Positions 51,948 to 63,302 of a stretch of 64,000 nucleotides of DNA are shown piece after piece. Where the stretch lies: assembly GCA_018398575.1 (NCBI GenBank), contig JAGTXZ010000010.1:1736001-1800000 (forward strand), in the 5' to 3' direction. The notes under the pieces were generated by a model that ran no database searches, was not told the origin of the DNA, and saw only the letters and a program-made list of their open reading frames with translations. This DNA is from Ampelomyces quisqualis. Its lineage: Eukaryota; Ascomycota; Dothideomycetes; Pleosporales; Phaeosphaeriaceae. Made by a program: the position numbers and the translations under genes. Every line of letters starts with the position of its first letter. The first letter of the stretch is position 1.

Positions 51948-54882
51948 ATGGCGTCGCCGCCGCCGCCCGTAGAAGACCAGGCCCGCCTGCTCGAGGATGC
52001 TCTCGCTGTGGTGCGCCAGCAGACGCTGCTCATGCGACGCTGCCTCGAGACGCCCGGCAAGCTGATGGATGCGCTCAAGTGCAGGTATACGCTCCAGCAC
52101 AGCATCACGTGCACACGATGAGAAGCGCGCCATACTAATGCTTCACCCGCACAGCTCCACGCTCGTCTCGGAGCTCCGGACAAGCAGCCTCGGCCCCAAA
52201 CAGTACTACGAGCTGTACATGGCCGTCTTCGATGCCCTCCGCCATCTCGCCGTCTACCTCGGCGAGAACCACCCCGTGAACCACCTCGCCGACCTCTACG
52301 AGCTTGTGCAGTATGCCGGGAACATCATTCCCCGCCTGTATCTCATGTGCACCGTCGGCACCGTCTACATGGCCATTGAGGATGCGCCCGTCAAGGAGAT
52401 CATGAAGGACATGATGGAGATGAGTCGCGGCGTCCAGCACCCCATCCGCGGCCTGTTCCTGCGGTACTACCTCGCCGGCCAGGCACGCGACTGTCTCCCG
52501 TCGGGCGACGGCGAAGGCCCCGAGGGCAATCTGCAGGACTCGATCAGCTTCATCCTGACCAACTTCGTCGAGATGAACAAGCTGTGGGTGCGGCTGCAAC
52601 ACCAGGGACACTCGAGGGAGCGAGAGCAACGCACAAAGGAGCGGCAGGAGCTGCAGCTTCTTGTAGGCAGCAACTTGGTCAGGCTGAGCCAGCTTGTCGA
52701 TCTGGAAAACTACAGGAAGATCCTCAACCCTCTGCTCGAGCAAATCGTGCAGTGTCGAGACGTTCTGGCGCAGGAATATCTGCTCGAAGGCATGTTGCGC
52801 CATCATTCCGCTCAACGCGAGCTAACACGCAGCAGTCGTGACGCAAGTCTTCCCTGACGAGTTCCACCTACACACCCTCGACCAGTTCCTCTCCGCCGTC
52901 GCACGATTGAACCCGCACGTGAACGTCAAGTCTATTGTCGTAGGCCTCATGGACCGCCTATCCTCGTACGCGCAACGAGAGGCCGAGTCGGAAAGTCCCG
53001 AGCAGCGCAAGAAGACAGAAGAGGAGTCGATAGCACAGCTGCTCGAGCAGATGCGGATAGCCAAGGAGAACAAGGCAGCTGAGCCAGAGCCAACGCCCGC
53101 AGCAGCGCAACAGAATGGAGACTCCTCGGAAGCACCGGCGGAAGAAAGTCCGACCGAAGCATCGTCCGTAACAGCAGTTTCAGTGGCAGGCACTCCAGTC
53201 CCCGAAACCGATGAAGCTATTGAGAAGAAGCGAGGGATCCCCAGCAATGTCAAATTGTTCGAGATCTTTCACGAGCAGGTTCAAACATTGGTCAAGATGC
53301 AACGGCTACCCATTCAGGACACGATCGGATTACTCGTCTCACTTGCCAACCTGGCGTTGTAGGTTACACACGCTCGCTGAAAATACATGCGCTGACAGGT
53401 CCAGGAACATCTACCCCGAACGCCTTGACTACATTAACCAAGTTCTGACCTTCGCCACTCAAAAGGTCGGCGAATACCAGAACAGTGCCGACCTCCATTT
53501 GCAGGCCACCCAAAGCCAGATTCTCAGCCTTCTTCTTGCCCCAATCAAGACCTATGTGTCGCTCTTTACTGCGCTAGCATTACCAAATTACATTCCCCTT
53601 TTACACTCACAACCATATCCGACCCGACGAGCAGTAGCAGGCGAAGTTGCAAGAAGTCTCATGCGCAACCAGACTTACATCACTTCTGTGGAGAATCTCG
53701 AGAGTTCACTGGAGATCCTCAAAGTACTGATTCGCGAAGGCATTCAACAAGCGACAGGATATCCGGGCGGCCCTATACAAAGACGTGCACAAGAGACAGA
53801 GGAAACGATAGAAGAGCAAGGCTGGCTAGCGCGGATAGTACATCTAATACATGGCAAGGACAACGATACACAGTTCAAGGTAAGTTCTAAATGCTGTCGC
53901 CATGCTATACATAAGGTTAACATACTATACAGCTCCTCCAAGCTGTGCGAAAAGCCTTCGCCGACGGCAACGAGCGCGTCAAATATACCACTCCCGCAAT
54001 TATCACAGCATCACTGAAACTCGCGCGGCAATACAAGAAGCGTGAACACTTCGACGACAACTGGCAATCTCAGTCTTCTGCATTATACAAATTTATGCAC
54101 AACACGCTGTCAACACTGTACACCCGCGTCAACGGCTCCGCAGATCTATCGCTCAGACTCTTTATCGCCTGTGGCCAGGTCGCTGACCAAAATGGCTTTG
54201 AAGAAGTCGCCTACGAGTACTTTGCGCAAGCATTTACCATATATGAGGAAGCCATTAGCGATTCGAGAGCGCAATTCCAGGCTGTGTGCGTCATTGCAAG
54301 TGCATTACATACGACAAGGAATTTTGGAAAGGAGAACTACGATACATTGATTACAAAGTGCGCTCTGCATGGCAGCAAGCTGCTCAAGAAGCCAGATCAG
54401 TGCCGTGCTGTCTATCTGGCGAGTCATCTCTGGTGGGCAACTGAGATAAGAGCATTGGGTGAAGAGGACCCAAAGACTGTGAGTAATGTGGGATTCGATT
54501 TGGAGTCATCGACTAACAATTATAGCTCTACCGGGACGGCAAACGTGTGCTTGAGTGCTTACAACGTGCACTTCGTGTTGCTGATGCTTGCATGGATGCT
54601 GCAGTATCAGTTGAGCTGTTCGTGGAAATATTGAACCGATACGTGTACTACTTTGACCAGGAGAACGATGCTGTAAGTTCTTTCGCACCTTATTCCACGT
54701 GCATGTCTAATCCAACCCAGGTCACCACGAAATATCTCAACGGTCTGATCGAGCTTATACACTCAAATCTGCAATCTAATGAGAACGCATCGAGTCTCGA
54801 GAATCCGAGGAAACACTTCCAGCGCACGCTAGACTACATAGCGAGCAGAGAGTACGAAGGTGTGGTTACTGCTGCCAAGTAG
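51948..54882 (+). CDS. VPS35: retromer subunit Vps35
   Basis: Seven exons (51948-52084, 52155-52789, 52836-53358, 53405-53879, 53933-54478, 54526-54672, 54721-54882) give 874 residues. Vps35 is the large alpha-solenoid scaffold of retromer, carrying cargo such as Vps10 from endosomes to the Golgi. Blocks: EDALAVVRQQTLLMRRCLE, YELYMAVFDALRHLAVYL, LYELVQYAGNIIPRLYLM, the PRLYL motif that contacts Vps26 (about residues 110-125), and GIPSNVKLFEIFHEQVQTLV. A charged insert rich in Glu, Ala and Pro (EEESIAQLLEQMRIAKENKA) sits in exon 3. The second intron starts with GC (GAAG|GCATGT) and ends with AG; only that choice gives YLLEVVTQVFPDEFHLHTLD. Confidence 0.96.
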
Positions 54883-55508
54883 ACGCCCACGAATTGTAAT
54901 GGTTGTGGAAAACGACGGAATTACATTCAGTTCTCCCTTTACTTCCTTGTGATATTAGACATGCAAGGGTCTTCCCATTACAGCGACTTCTCCGCGCTTT
55001 AGTATATAGCATTTTGGATCAATAAGATAGGGTGAAATCAGTTAAGGTAATTGTGCGTCACTTTACATACACGTCATGATATGCTACCGCGAAGCAGATC
55101 TGTTGATGCTTGGTGCTCACCCAACCGCCACTGACTTGGCCATGTTGAGTAACTGTCACGCTGAATCTGGGCGTAGTTCCTCCAAGTCCTCTTCAACCTT
55201 CCTACAACCCGATCTCCAACAAGCCTCACTACCTGAAAGATGGCCTCCTATCGCTCCCAACCTCCCCACCCGTACCTCCGCACTTGAAACCCCATCGGAC
55301 CAGCCTACAGCTCAACAGACGGCAGTGCCTCCTAATACACCTGCTTCAGATGCCCGCTCATACGGCAAATCCAAGCCCGCACACGCACTCCCTCACAAAT
55401 TTGCCTATCAAATGTGCGGATCTATAAAGTCGATCAATATATCAATAACCATCTTCCCATCAACAAACCACAGTACACGCAGCCCGCAAGACAAGAAAAC
55501 ACCCACAT
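54883..55508. other. intergenic
   Basis: 3' flank of VPS35. A 195-codon plus-strand frame (55076-55663) is Ser/Pro-rich, lacks motifs and overlaps the minus-strand relic; not supported. Confidence 0.35.
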
Positions 55509-56056
55509 TTACCGCACCCCGCCGTCCAAATCTGCGCCCCAGGCCACTTCTTCCCAGTAATCCCCAACACACTCCGCCAATTCGCAGTCGCGGGCTGTAT
55601 CTCCCAGCGCTCCGCTCTCAACTACACACATCACTCCACCACGCGTCGAGAGCACGTCTCTAGTCTCCTTCACCGCGCTGCCAAGCACAGACGCTAGACT
55701 TTCTTCCGCAACGGTATCCCGGGTCCACCGTCCCGGGCCGCCAATGAGCAGGATATCAAGTATCTTAGGGTGCGGCGGCGGGCGTGACAAACGTGCTGTT
55801 TAGGTCGGAGGGAAATGTATGGAAAAGAAGAACGTGGGTGTGGCGTGGGTTTGGAGGGGGGCGGCGAGGTGCGGGTATATGAGCGTGTTGACGGCGGGTG
55901 GGTGGTTGCCTGGGAGGGCGAAATCTGCGAGGTCGGAAGAGGGGGGCGTCTTTGTCAAGGACGTCGACGTGGAGGGGACGGAGCGGTGGTAGATGGGGGG
56001 AGGACGATGAAGGTGGAGATGCTGAGGAGGGTGAGGGTGGGGCTTGGTAGATGCAT
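55509..56056 (-). pseudogene. possible decayed secreted-protein gene
   Basis: A signal-peptide-like start (MHLPSPTLTLLSISTFIVLP, 56056) runs into stops, while protein-like sequence continues in the other frames: DLADFALPGNHPPAVNTLIY (about 55945), then HFPSDLNSTFVTPAAAP (about 55790-55815), then KILDILLIGGPGRWTRDTVA to a stop at 55509. Two or three one-base shifts would be needed to join them. Alternatively these are unrelated frames in a skewed, C-rich stretch. No family recognised. Confidence 0.35.
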
Positions 56057-56344
56057 GATTTGAAAGGTATCGACAAGGTGGTTGTTTGTACTGACGTGGA
56101 GGGTTAGAGGGCGGAATTTATGTGCTAGTGAAGAGTCTATGGACTGTTGCTGATGTTTACACCAGATGGGCGGATCGGGCATTATATCTCATCCGTGCCG
56201 GATAACTTCTTTGGGCCCTTGATACACAAGAAACAACAGATCTGTTGCTGAAGTGATTACATGAGGACATGAGACCTTGTATACGATAGTTATGTGCCAC
56301 TCTCAAGATTCTGCCTCTTCCACACCCGCCAGTAGTGTGAATGA

Positions 56345-57654
56345 TCATTCCGCCCCTTGTGCCTTATCTCCTTCCAAGCCCATCGCTTGTAACGTCAATT
56401 TGACTTCTCTTAACGCCTCAATCATCTGATCTGATTGTTCCAGCTCCTGTACAGCATCCGTTGAATCTCCATTTTCGCGGTCAGCTCTGCCCTTTCCCTT
56501 GGAAGCCGGATGCGGCGTTTGTGTAAGCCAGTCCTCTAAGCTTGATTTGGACATTCGCTGTATAGTGCTTGCGTCATCTCCGCTCGAATCTTGACGAAGT
56601 TTTCCAATAGCTTCCAACAGGTTGGCCTTCGCCAATTTGAGATTGGGTTTGCTGTTAGGCCGCTCAGCCTCAGGGACAGATCGTATTCTTCTATGAATGC
56701 TGGCTCCTAGCTTAGTCGCTCGCCCAGCTTGCGCGGAGAAGTAGCCTGCTGAGTGAATTCTCTTGCCTGATTGTGGCACAGTCGACGCTGGAATCGAAAA
56801 TATCTTCGGTTGCGGTGATGAGGGGCCTGAATCAACCCTCTCAGCTGAGTCTAGTTCGGGTAAAGTGGGTACAACATTGTCTTTCGAGGATGGCGACGAG
56901 GGACATCGTTGGATTTCAGGCTCAGAGATATTTTGATAGCGAGGCAGGAAATCTCCAGTCCCGGGAATAGCGGCTTCTTGAGTAGTGATACTGGTTTCTT
57001 GACTGGCTCTGCGACGTTTGGGCCTGGTGGAAACAAATCCCATGGGAAGCCGGCTCATGGGCCCACTTTGTTCTCTTTCTTTTCTAATTTCTCTCCAAAT
57101 CTGCCGAGCCCTGTCTGGTGAGGATTCTTGATACTTCTCGCATTCGGCTGTTGCCTCGGCTTCAACTTCGCCTGCTTCCATGTGTTGCTCTGAGCGGCAT
57201 ACATAAGCATTGAAGGATTTCCGGGCTCTTTGTATGCGTGAATTAGTCCCGATTCTCCAAGACCCGGTGATCCGCAAGTTGTGAAGGTCACATGCTGTGC
57301 GAAACTTTTCGATCCATATTTGAAGTTTGTCGCGTATCCAAGTCCGAAGTTTGTTGATACTTGCATGATACTGCGCGTGACGCGGTGAAGCTTTGTAATA
57401 GCTCGAGAAATAGACGGTAAGGAGGCAGAAGACGGAGATTGAGCCCAAAGCAAGCCTGTTTCAAAGCTGAGTCAATATACTACGAGAGCATGATGGTGGT
57501 GTAGGTAAGCTCACCATCTAGCTTGAGAGCCCGCAGGGAAAACATCGTAGGTACCCAGGCCTTGTAAGGTGGATGACTGAGTGGAATCGAAAGGGAACAT
57601 CGGGGTCGGGACGTCTCCAGGAACTTGGGTTGAGCGAGCGCTGCGGAGAAACAT
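56345..57654 (-). CDS. orphan membrane-anchored protein with Ser-rich tail
   Basis: Exons 57654-57515 and 57455-56345 (59-nt intron) give 416 residues. The start MFLRSARSTQVPGDVPTPMF is chosen because it alone is in phase with the long second exon; the overlapping frame MLSLPLVL is out of phase. One membrane helix spans the junction (LALGSISVFCLLTVYFSSYY). The rest is charged and Ser/Pro-rich, with a basic cluster (RPKRRRASQ), likely cytosolic, and ends in a helix (DQMIEALREVKLTLQAMGLE). No domain recognised; long disordered regions suggest a tether or regulator. Confidence 0.75.
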
Positions 57655-57960
57655 GCTGACAGCTCTTGGTTCGTACGTAGGCGGGTTCGCGTGGCACAGA
57701 GTACGAGAGGCAGCGATAACATTGATGCGAATGATGGTATTTGTAATAAAGAAGAATGATTTCGACGATTCGTGGTGTTAAAAGTGATTGAGCTGCGTTG
57801 GCGACCGCAATTAGTGCCGAGATGATAAGATGAAGAAGCAGGTGCGTCGATTGCGGACTGCAGACTTAGTCGGAAGGCACTTCACTTGCCTGTACCTTCT
57901 CCAGCTCTAGATATGCCTGCTCGATTGCCTCGCTATAATTCTCCTCCATTCCTTTTATCA
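57655..57960. other. intergenic
   Basis: Orphan membrane gene promoter; no feature seen. Confidence 0.4.
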
Positions 57961-58458
57961 TCACGACCTGAGGATTCGCCGAAAGGGCTTATTGTTCTTC
58001 GCCAGATAAGCTGTCTCCCTTGGTATGCGAAAGTCCTCTATCTCTACACGATTCGCTCTTGCAATCACTGTCGCATAGATGCTTTCCAGCAACTGTGCCT
58101 CATTTTTTTTGGTGGGGCACGCTTTCCTTGAACTCGACCATGAAATAGGGCGCGAGACGACCAACGACAGCACCATTCACGTCAGGGTGTTGCTGAATGT
58201 GCGCTTCAGGGTCATGCGCATGAATCTTAGCGAACCAGCTGAGCTCAAGTCGTTCTTCTGTGCCGCAAACACCCATTTTGTCCAACCGTCGGAATCGAGA
58301 GTGGGTGTGTACAACTCATTTGTCTCACTGCGGTCGACTCCATCGGAGCCTGGGTTCCTGAATGCTGGCTGGAATGTTCTTTTCGCGCTATCCTTATCTA
58401 TGTCGAGTACAATTTCATGGAGGTCATTCGTGCTACTTGCTGCATTCATACGGATCAT
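57961..58458 (-). pseudogene. gene relic with frameshifts, family not recognised
   Basis: Three open pieces on the minus strand read as one interrupted protein: DSDGWTKWVFAAQKNDL (near 58270), then LSWFAKIHAHDPEAHIQQHP with NGAVVGRLAPYFMVEFKESV (58245-58105), then NEAQLLESIYATVIARANRV with DFRIPRETAYLAKNNKPFRR (58100-57961). The second break is at a run of eight T (plus strand, near 58104-58111), where one base gained or lost shifts frame; sequencing error there cannot be excluded. Frames differ by one base at each join. I do not know the family. Confidence 0.6.
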
Positions 58459-58515
58459 TTTGCTTCCGTTTCCCGGGAGGAAGTCTGGGATATACTAAAG
58501 TTCATGACATGCTGG

Positions 58516-58929
58516 TCGAGACAAGAAATGAAACGTGTCAATGTACGGAGTACGGACACAGCGGATGCAGCGTTGTTGATATGTGAGCACAAAGCGGTGA
58601 AGGTGGAGTCCAGGGCCCAGGGGTCGTGACTTCGCGGTTCCGCAGCACGCGACTGACTAAGTGGCCCACGGGGTTAGCGCGTCAATGACGTTGTCCACCG
58701 CGGGTGAAAGTGTCCACCATCGATGCGGCTCTTTCTCGCCTGCCATGCCGCCCTTCACCCATTTGGGTCCGTCTCCACCCCTCACGCTCACCGGGCCGCA
58801 GCTAGTATGCCGCTAGTCTGACGACAGCCCGTCTTCTCGTCGCACACGCGCAACCCTCTCCCCCCCCACATTGACTGATACGACGGCCTCGTGACCATTG
58901 CCGCTGCAGAGCACGCCTCATCCGCAGAC
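58516..58929. other. intergenic before RAD26
   Basis: Promoter region of RAD26. TGACGT occurs near 58686 (CRE-like core). Pyrimidine-rich run CTCTCCCCCCCCACA just before 58870. Confidence 0.4.
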
Positions 58930-61900
58930 ATGGCCTCGGACGATGCGCCGGCCGCCGCGCCTGAAATCACCGCCACCCACACGCATGAGGACAACGAGGA
59001 TGATACCAGTGCCAGGAATCCAACTCTAGTGCAGGAACCGGAAGAGCTGCCGTCAGATGCAGATGAAGAGACTCGACTGAAACTCCTCACCACCGGCACT
59101 CGAGCTCAGGATGACCTGGAGCGCGACATTGGCCGCCAGGCAGACCAGCTGCTCACCGAGCAGGCTGATGCGCGCGACAGGAAGCGCATCGAGAAGGCGG
59201 AAGCCGAGGCCAAGCGCGCTGAAGCCGCAGTGCAGAAACTGAGAAATCGGCTGGCGTTGCCCGCCCTGGACACCCAAAAGGCGAAGCTTCGCGGCGAGAT
59301 TGCCATGTATCGGCAGAAGATCGATGAGCTAGATGTGGATATGGATGCCATACAGAAGCGTATCAACGATAGGCACAGTGTGCCTGGCCAAGAAAACGCC
59401 GAAGATGGCGCCAATGGGCCACTGCCCAATGAGAGCCGGCGCGAGTATCTCATACGCATTGGCAAGATTACTCCTTTCTCCAAGCTGGCGCAGAATCAGC
59501 CGGGCTCGGGCACGCTAGGAGAAGTCATGCTGGATGCTGAAGCAGAAGACATGGTTGAAGACGCTGCCAAAGGCCCGGTCTCGCATCGAAACCTGATGAA
59601 GCCTGGCTTTCAGGACATCGAGTCCAGTTCAGAGGCGCCAAGTCCAAGGCCAGCGACTCGACCAAACAAGCGAAGAAAGACGAGTCGATTCGGTGACATT
59701 GCAAGTTCACGAGAGTCGAGCGTTGCAGCCGGAACTACTGATGGCGACTCCGACGATGCGTTTGATCCCGGCTTAGACGATCGACAGCTGGCGATTCTGG
59801 ATGACTCTGAAGGCCTGTCCGAAGACGTGACACAAGATGACGACTTCATGCCAGATACTGTTGGTCGCGCTCCGAAAACTCGCGGCAGAAAGAGAAAGGT
59901 CAAGACGGTTGCAAGAGAAGACACTGTAGAGGAAGACTTGGCCGGTGTTGATGACGGCAATGAGAAGCTCTATGGCAAGCGTGTGGACAAGTGGAGCACA
60001 AATCGTGCAGCCGCACGGAAAAGAGCGAAGGAGAAGAGCGACGAGCCAACCACAGAGGAAGAAGGAGAAGAATGCTATCTGCCCCATCCGATCGAGCCAG
60101 ATACCGAGTTTGATGGCGGCTTTCGCATTCCAGGAGACATCTTTCCCGCTTTGTTCGGCTACCAGAAGACGGGTGTACAATGGCTTTGGGAGCTATACCA
60201 GCAAAACGTCGGGGGTATTATTGGCGACGAGATGGGTCTGGGTAAAACGATTCAGGCCATTTCATTCGTTGCAGGTCTGCACTACTCCAAAATGCTCACG
60301 AAGCCTGTTATCGTGGTATGTCCAGCTACCGTGATGAAGCAGTGGGTCAACGAATTCCATCGATGGTGGCCAGCCCTACGTGTGTCAATTCTGCACACGT
60401 CTGGGAGTGGCATGTTGGACACGCGTCGCGAAGACCGCCTTGAGCGAGAGATGGAATTACGAAACTACGGCGACTATGATACTACCTTAACAGGTGCTGG
60501 AAAACAGGCCAAAAAGATTCTCGAAAAGGTCAAGCGCGATGGCCACGTTCTCGTCACCACCTACTCCGGCCTTCAAACCTATTCCGAGTTTCTTATACCC
60601 ACAGAGTGGGAATGCGCCATCTTGGATGAAGGACACAAGATCAGGAACCCCAACACGTCCATCACGATTCATTGCAAGGAGCTCCGCACCCCCAACCGCA
60701 TCATCCTATCAGGTACGCCGATGCAGAACAACTTGACTGAGTTGTGGTCACTCTTTGACTTCGTCTTTCCAATGCGTCTTGGAACTCTCGTCAATTTTCG
60801 AAATCAGTTCGAGTTTCCTATCAAGCGTGGTGGTTATGCCAATGCCTCGAACCTGGAATTTGAAACTGCAGTGCGCTGCGCGGAAACTCTCAAAGATGCC
60901 GTCAGTCCGTACTTACTCCAGCGCTTCAAGGTCGATGTGGCGACTGATCTACCACAAAAGAAGGAACAGGTTTTGTTCTGTAAACTGACACGTCAACAAC
61001 GCATGGCATATGAAGGCTTTCTCGGCTCTGAAGACATGAAGTCCATTTCCAGTGGCAAGCGTCAAATGCTCTATGGCGTGGACTTTCTGCGCAAGATATG
61101 TAATCACCCCGACCTCACAGAGCACAAAACCTTGTCGAAAAAGCCAGATTACGACTACGGTGCGCCCAACAAATCCGGAAAGATGCAAGTCGTGAAGGAA
61201 CTTCTATCGCTTTGGCGCAAGGGTGGTCACAAGACCTTGCTTTTCGCACAACATCGCATCATGCTTGACATTTTGCAGAAGTTCCTCAATCAGCTCCCGG
61301 ACATTAACTGGCGTCGTATGGATGGCGAGACTCCCATCAAAGATCGACAGGACCTTGTCGACGAGTTCAACAACAACCCCAATCTCCATGTATTTCTGCT
61401 CACTACAAAAGTTGGTGGTCTGGGCGTGAATCTTACAGGCGCCAATCGTGTCATCATCTACGATCCTGACTGGAACCCTTCGACAGACATACAGGCACGT
61501 GAACGTTCCTGGCGTCTGGGACAGAAGCGAGAGGTTGAAATCTACCGACTCATGTCTGCTGGAACAATCGAAGAGAAGATCTACCATCGTCAGATCTTCA
61601 AGCAGTTTTTAACAAACAAGGTATTAAAGGACCCGAAGCAGCGTCAGACGTTTCAGATGAGCGATTTGCATGACCTCTTCACACTTGGTGGTGAGAGTGT
61701 GGACGGCGAGACTGAGACTGCCAACCTGTTCCGTGGCTCAGAGATCAAATTTCATCAGAATGGTGAGACGAAGGAGCCTGCTGCAGATGCAACAGCGGCA
61801 TCAGATCTCGCGGCCGTAACTGGCATTTCGCGAGCAGAAGAGTTCAAGGCTCCAGCGTCCGACACTGAAGAAGCAACCACAAAGGTCTCAGACGGAGACA

Positions 61901-62607
61901 GTAATGCAGCAGCAGCTCCGACGGATTCTCGTCTGATGTCTACAATCTTTGCACGAACGGGCGTTCACTCTGTCCTCGAGCACGACAGCATCGTCAATTC
62001 GACAGCCGGTGGCCGCAAGCGCAAAGTCCAAGCTGACCCCGCCTTTATCCAACGCGAAGCAAAGCGGCAAGCCGCCATCGCCGCAGACCAACTGAAAAAG
62101 AGCATGGAAGCAGCGCGCCAAGTACCTGCCGGTACACCTACATGGACCGGGCAATTTGGCGAAGCCGGACGCCCCGAAGCTCGCGGCATGGGATCTTCCC
62201 GTGGCGGTCGCGGAGGACGAGGAGGATCTCGGGGCGGCGGCGCACCCTCATCAACATCTATTCTATCCAACCTCGCCGCGCGACAAGGACGATTAAATAC
62301 GACTTCTGGACCATTCTCCCGAAGCTTGACTCCCTCGTCATCAACAACAACGCCCCAATCGTTCCGCGGTAAGCGCATGCTCGAACTCATTCGCGACTTT
62401 ATGATGACGCATGGCGGCGTGGTGCCTAGTCGCATGCTCGTCGACCACTTTGACCACTATTGCCGCACACAACCCGGTCGGAACGAAGAGTTCAAGGAGA
62501 TGCTCAAGACGATTGCGACGCTAGAGAAGAACGGGAGTGCGCAGCGGGGAAGGTGGGTGTTGAAGGATGAGTGGAGGACGCCGAGGGCTGGCGCAAGGAG
62601 ACAGTAA
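58930..62607 (+). CDS. RAD26: SNF2-family transcription-coupled repair ATPase Rad26/CSB
   Basis: Single exon, 1225 residues from MASDDAPAAA (58930); a start 13 codons earlier at 58891 is possible. CSB/Rad26 remodels RNA polymerase II stalled at lesions and recruits repair factors. Early coiled coil (KRAEAAVQKLRNRLALPALD), then the SWI2/SNF2 motor: FGYQKTGVQWLWELYQQNVG, DEMGLGKT (near 433), DEGHKIRNPN (near 566), SGTPMQNNLTELWSLFDFVF, ANRVIIYDPDWNPSTDIQAR and RSWRLGQKREVEIYRLM (near 855). LGSEDMKSISSGKRQMLYGV between lobes is typical of the Rad26 subfamily. A Gly/Arg-rich stretch (SSRGGRGGRGGSRGGG) and a C-terminal helical domain (KRMLELIRDFMMTHGGVVPS) follow. Confidence 0.95.
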   Translation: MASDDAPAAAPEITATHTHEDNEDDTSARNPTLVQEPEELPSDADEETRLKLLTTGTRAQDDLERDIGRQADQLLTEQADARDRKRIEKAEAEAKRAEAAVQKLRNRLALPALDTQKAKLRGEIAMYRQKIDELDVDMDAIQKRINDRHSVPGQENAEDGANGPLPNESRREYLIRIGKITPFSKLAQNQPGSGTLGEVMLDAEAEDMVEDAAKGPVSHRNLMKPGFQDIESSSEAPSPRPATRPNKRRKTSRFGDIASSRESSVAAGTTDGDSDDAFDPGLDDRQLAILDDSEGLSEDVTQDDDFMPDTVGRAPKTRGRKRKVKTVAREDTVEEDLAGVDDGNEKLYGKRVDKWSTNRAAARKRAKEKSDEPTTEEEGEECYLPHPIEPDTEFDGGFRIPGDIFPALFGYQKTGVQWLWELYQQNVGGIIGDEMGLGKTIQAISFVAGLHYSKMLTKPVIVVCPATVMKQWVNEFHRWWPALRVSILHTSGSGMLDTRREDRLEREMELRNYGDYDTTLTGAGKQAKKILEKVKRDGHVLVTTYSGLQTYSEFLIPTEWECAILDEGHKIRNPNTSITIHCKELRTPNRIILSGTPMQNNLTELWSLFDFVFPMRLGTLVNFRNQFEFPIKRGGYANASNLEFETAVRCAETLKDAVSPYLLQRFKVDVATDLPQKKEQVLFCKLTRQQRMAYEGFLGSEDMKSISSGKRQMLYGVDFLRKICNHPDLTEHKTLSKKPDYDYGAPNKSGKMQVVKELLSLWRKGGHKTLLFAQHRIMLDILQKFLNQLPDINWRRMDGETPIKDRQDLVDEFNNNPNLHVFLLTTKVGGLGVNLTGANRVIIYDPDWNPSTDIQARERSWRLGQKREVEIYRLMSAGTIEEKIYHRQIFKQFLTNKVLKDPKQRQTFQMSDLHDLFTLGGESVDGETETANLFRGSEIKFHQNGETKEPAADATAASDLAAVTGISRAEEFKAPASDTEEATTKVSDGDSNAAAAPTDSRLMSTIFARTGVHSVLEHDSIVNSTAGGRKRKVQADPAFIQREAKRQAAIAADQLKKSMEAARQVPAGTPTWTGQFGEAGRPEARGMGSSRGGRGGRGGSRGGGAPSSTSILSNLAARQGRLNTTSGPFSRSLTPSSSTTTPQSFRGKRMLELIRDFMMTHGGVVPSRMLVDHFDHYCRTQPGRNEEFKEMLKTIATLEKNGSAQRGRWVLKDEWRTPRAGARRQ

Positions 62608-63302
62608 GATGGCGTGCAGGAGGAGGCCATTTGCTAGCAATACAGTCATTTTAATCTTCCCCGGGCGGCATTTTCGCATAGGAGTTCGGAAAGGAAGGGA
62701 AGGGAAGGGTAGATACCAAGTGCTGGCATGCGCTCTCCACGTTATTTACGAGAAAGAACATTGTGAGCTACATTGTAGCATTTCAATGAGATGTATACCG
62801 TCTGGACTATTTACATATTGATAAAGTGAGACCATTTCTAATAGTACAGCCTTGCTGCCAAGCTCATGGCGACATCGCAATCGGGTTATCGCTCCTGCAG
62901 CAGTACGGTGATCGATTCAAACGCGTCATCAGATTCTCCCATGTACATGCATTCATATTGATAATGCTACATGAACATCGTGACAAACAATCCAGCCTCC
63001 AAAGACTATTGGATCCTAGTCCCTCTTAGCCACCGAATTCGACCTCTTCTAGCGTAGATTATTACTGTGCATATTGCGTGCAGATGATGCTTCCAAATGT
63101 GGCCCAACGCCATGCTGTATTGTCCCAGAAATGATAGTAAAATCTTGCGCCGTTTCAGATTCGCCATTGCTAGCGCCGCCCCAGCGCTGCTCTCTTTTTA
63201 GATGGCATGAAAGGAGTGTAATATAGACAAGTATGAACTGTAAAGAAATGCCGTTCGTCGTGATTCGGGGAGAGTGTTGGGAGCCGTGTGCGCCATCGGA
63301 CA
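62608..63302. other. intergenic, convergent 3' ends
   Basis: Between RAD26 and the DUF7137-like gene; a G/A-rich repeat (ggaaaggaagggaagggaag near 62689) is the only structure seen. Confidence 0.4.

Noticed and set aside
52135..52815. 226-codon minus-strand frame over VPS35
   Set aside because: Antisense shadow of the Vps35 helical repeats.
55076..55663. 195-codon plus-strand frame after VPS35
   Set aside because: Pro/Ser-rich, motif-free and overlapping the minus-strand relic; likely composition artefact.
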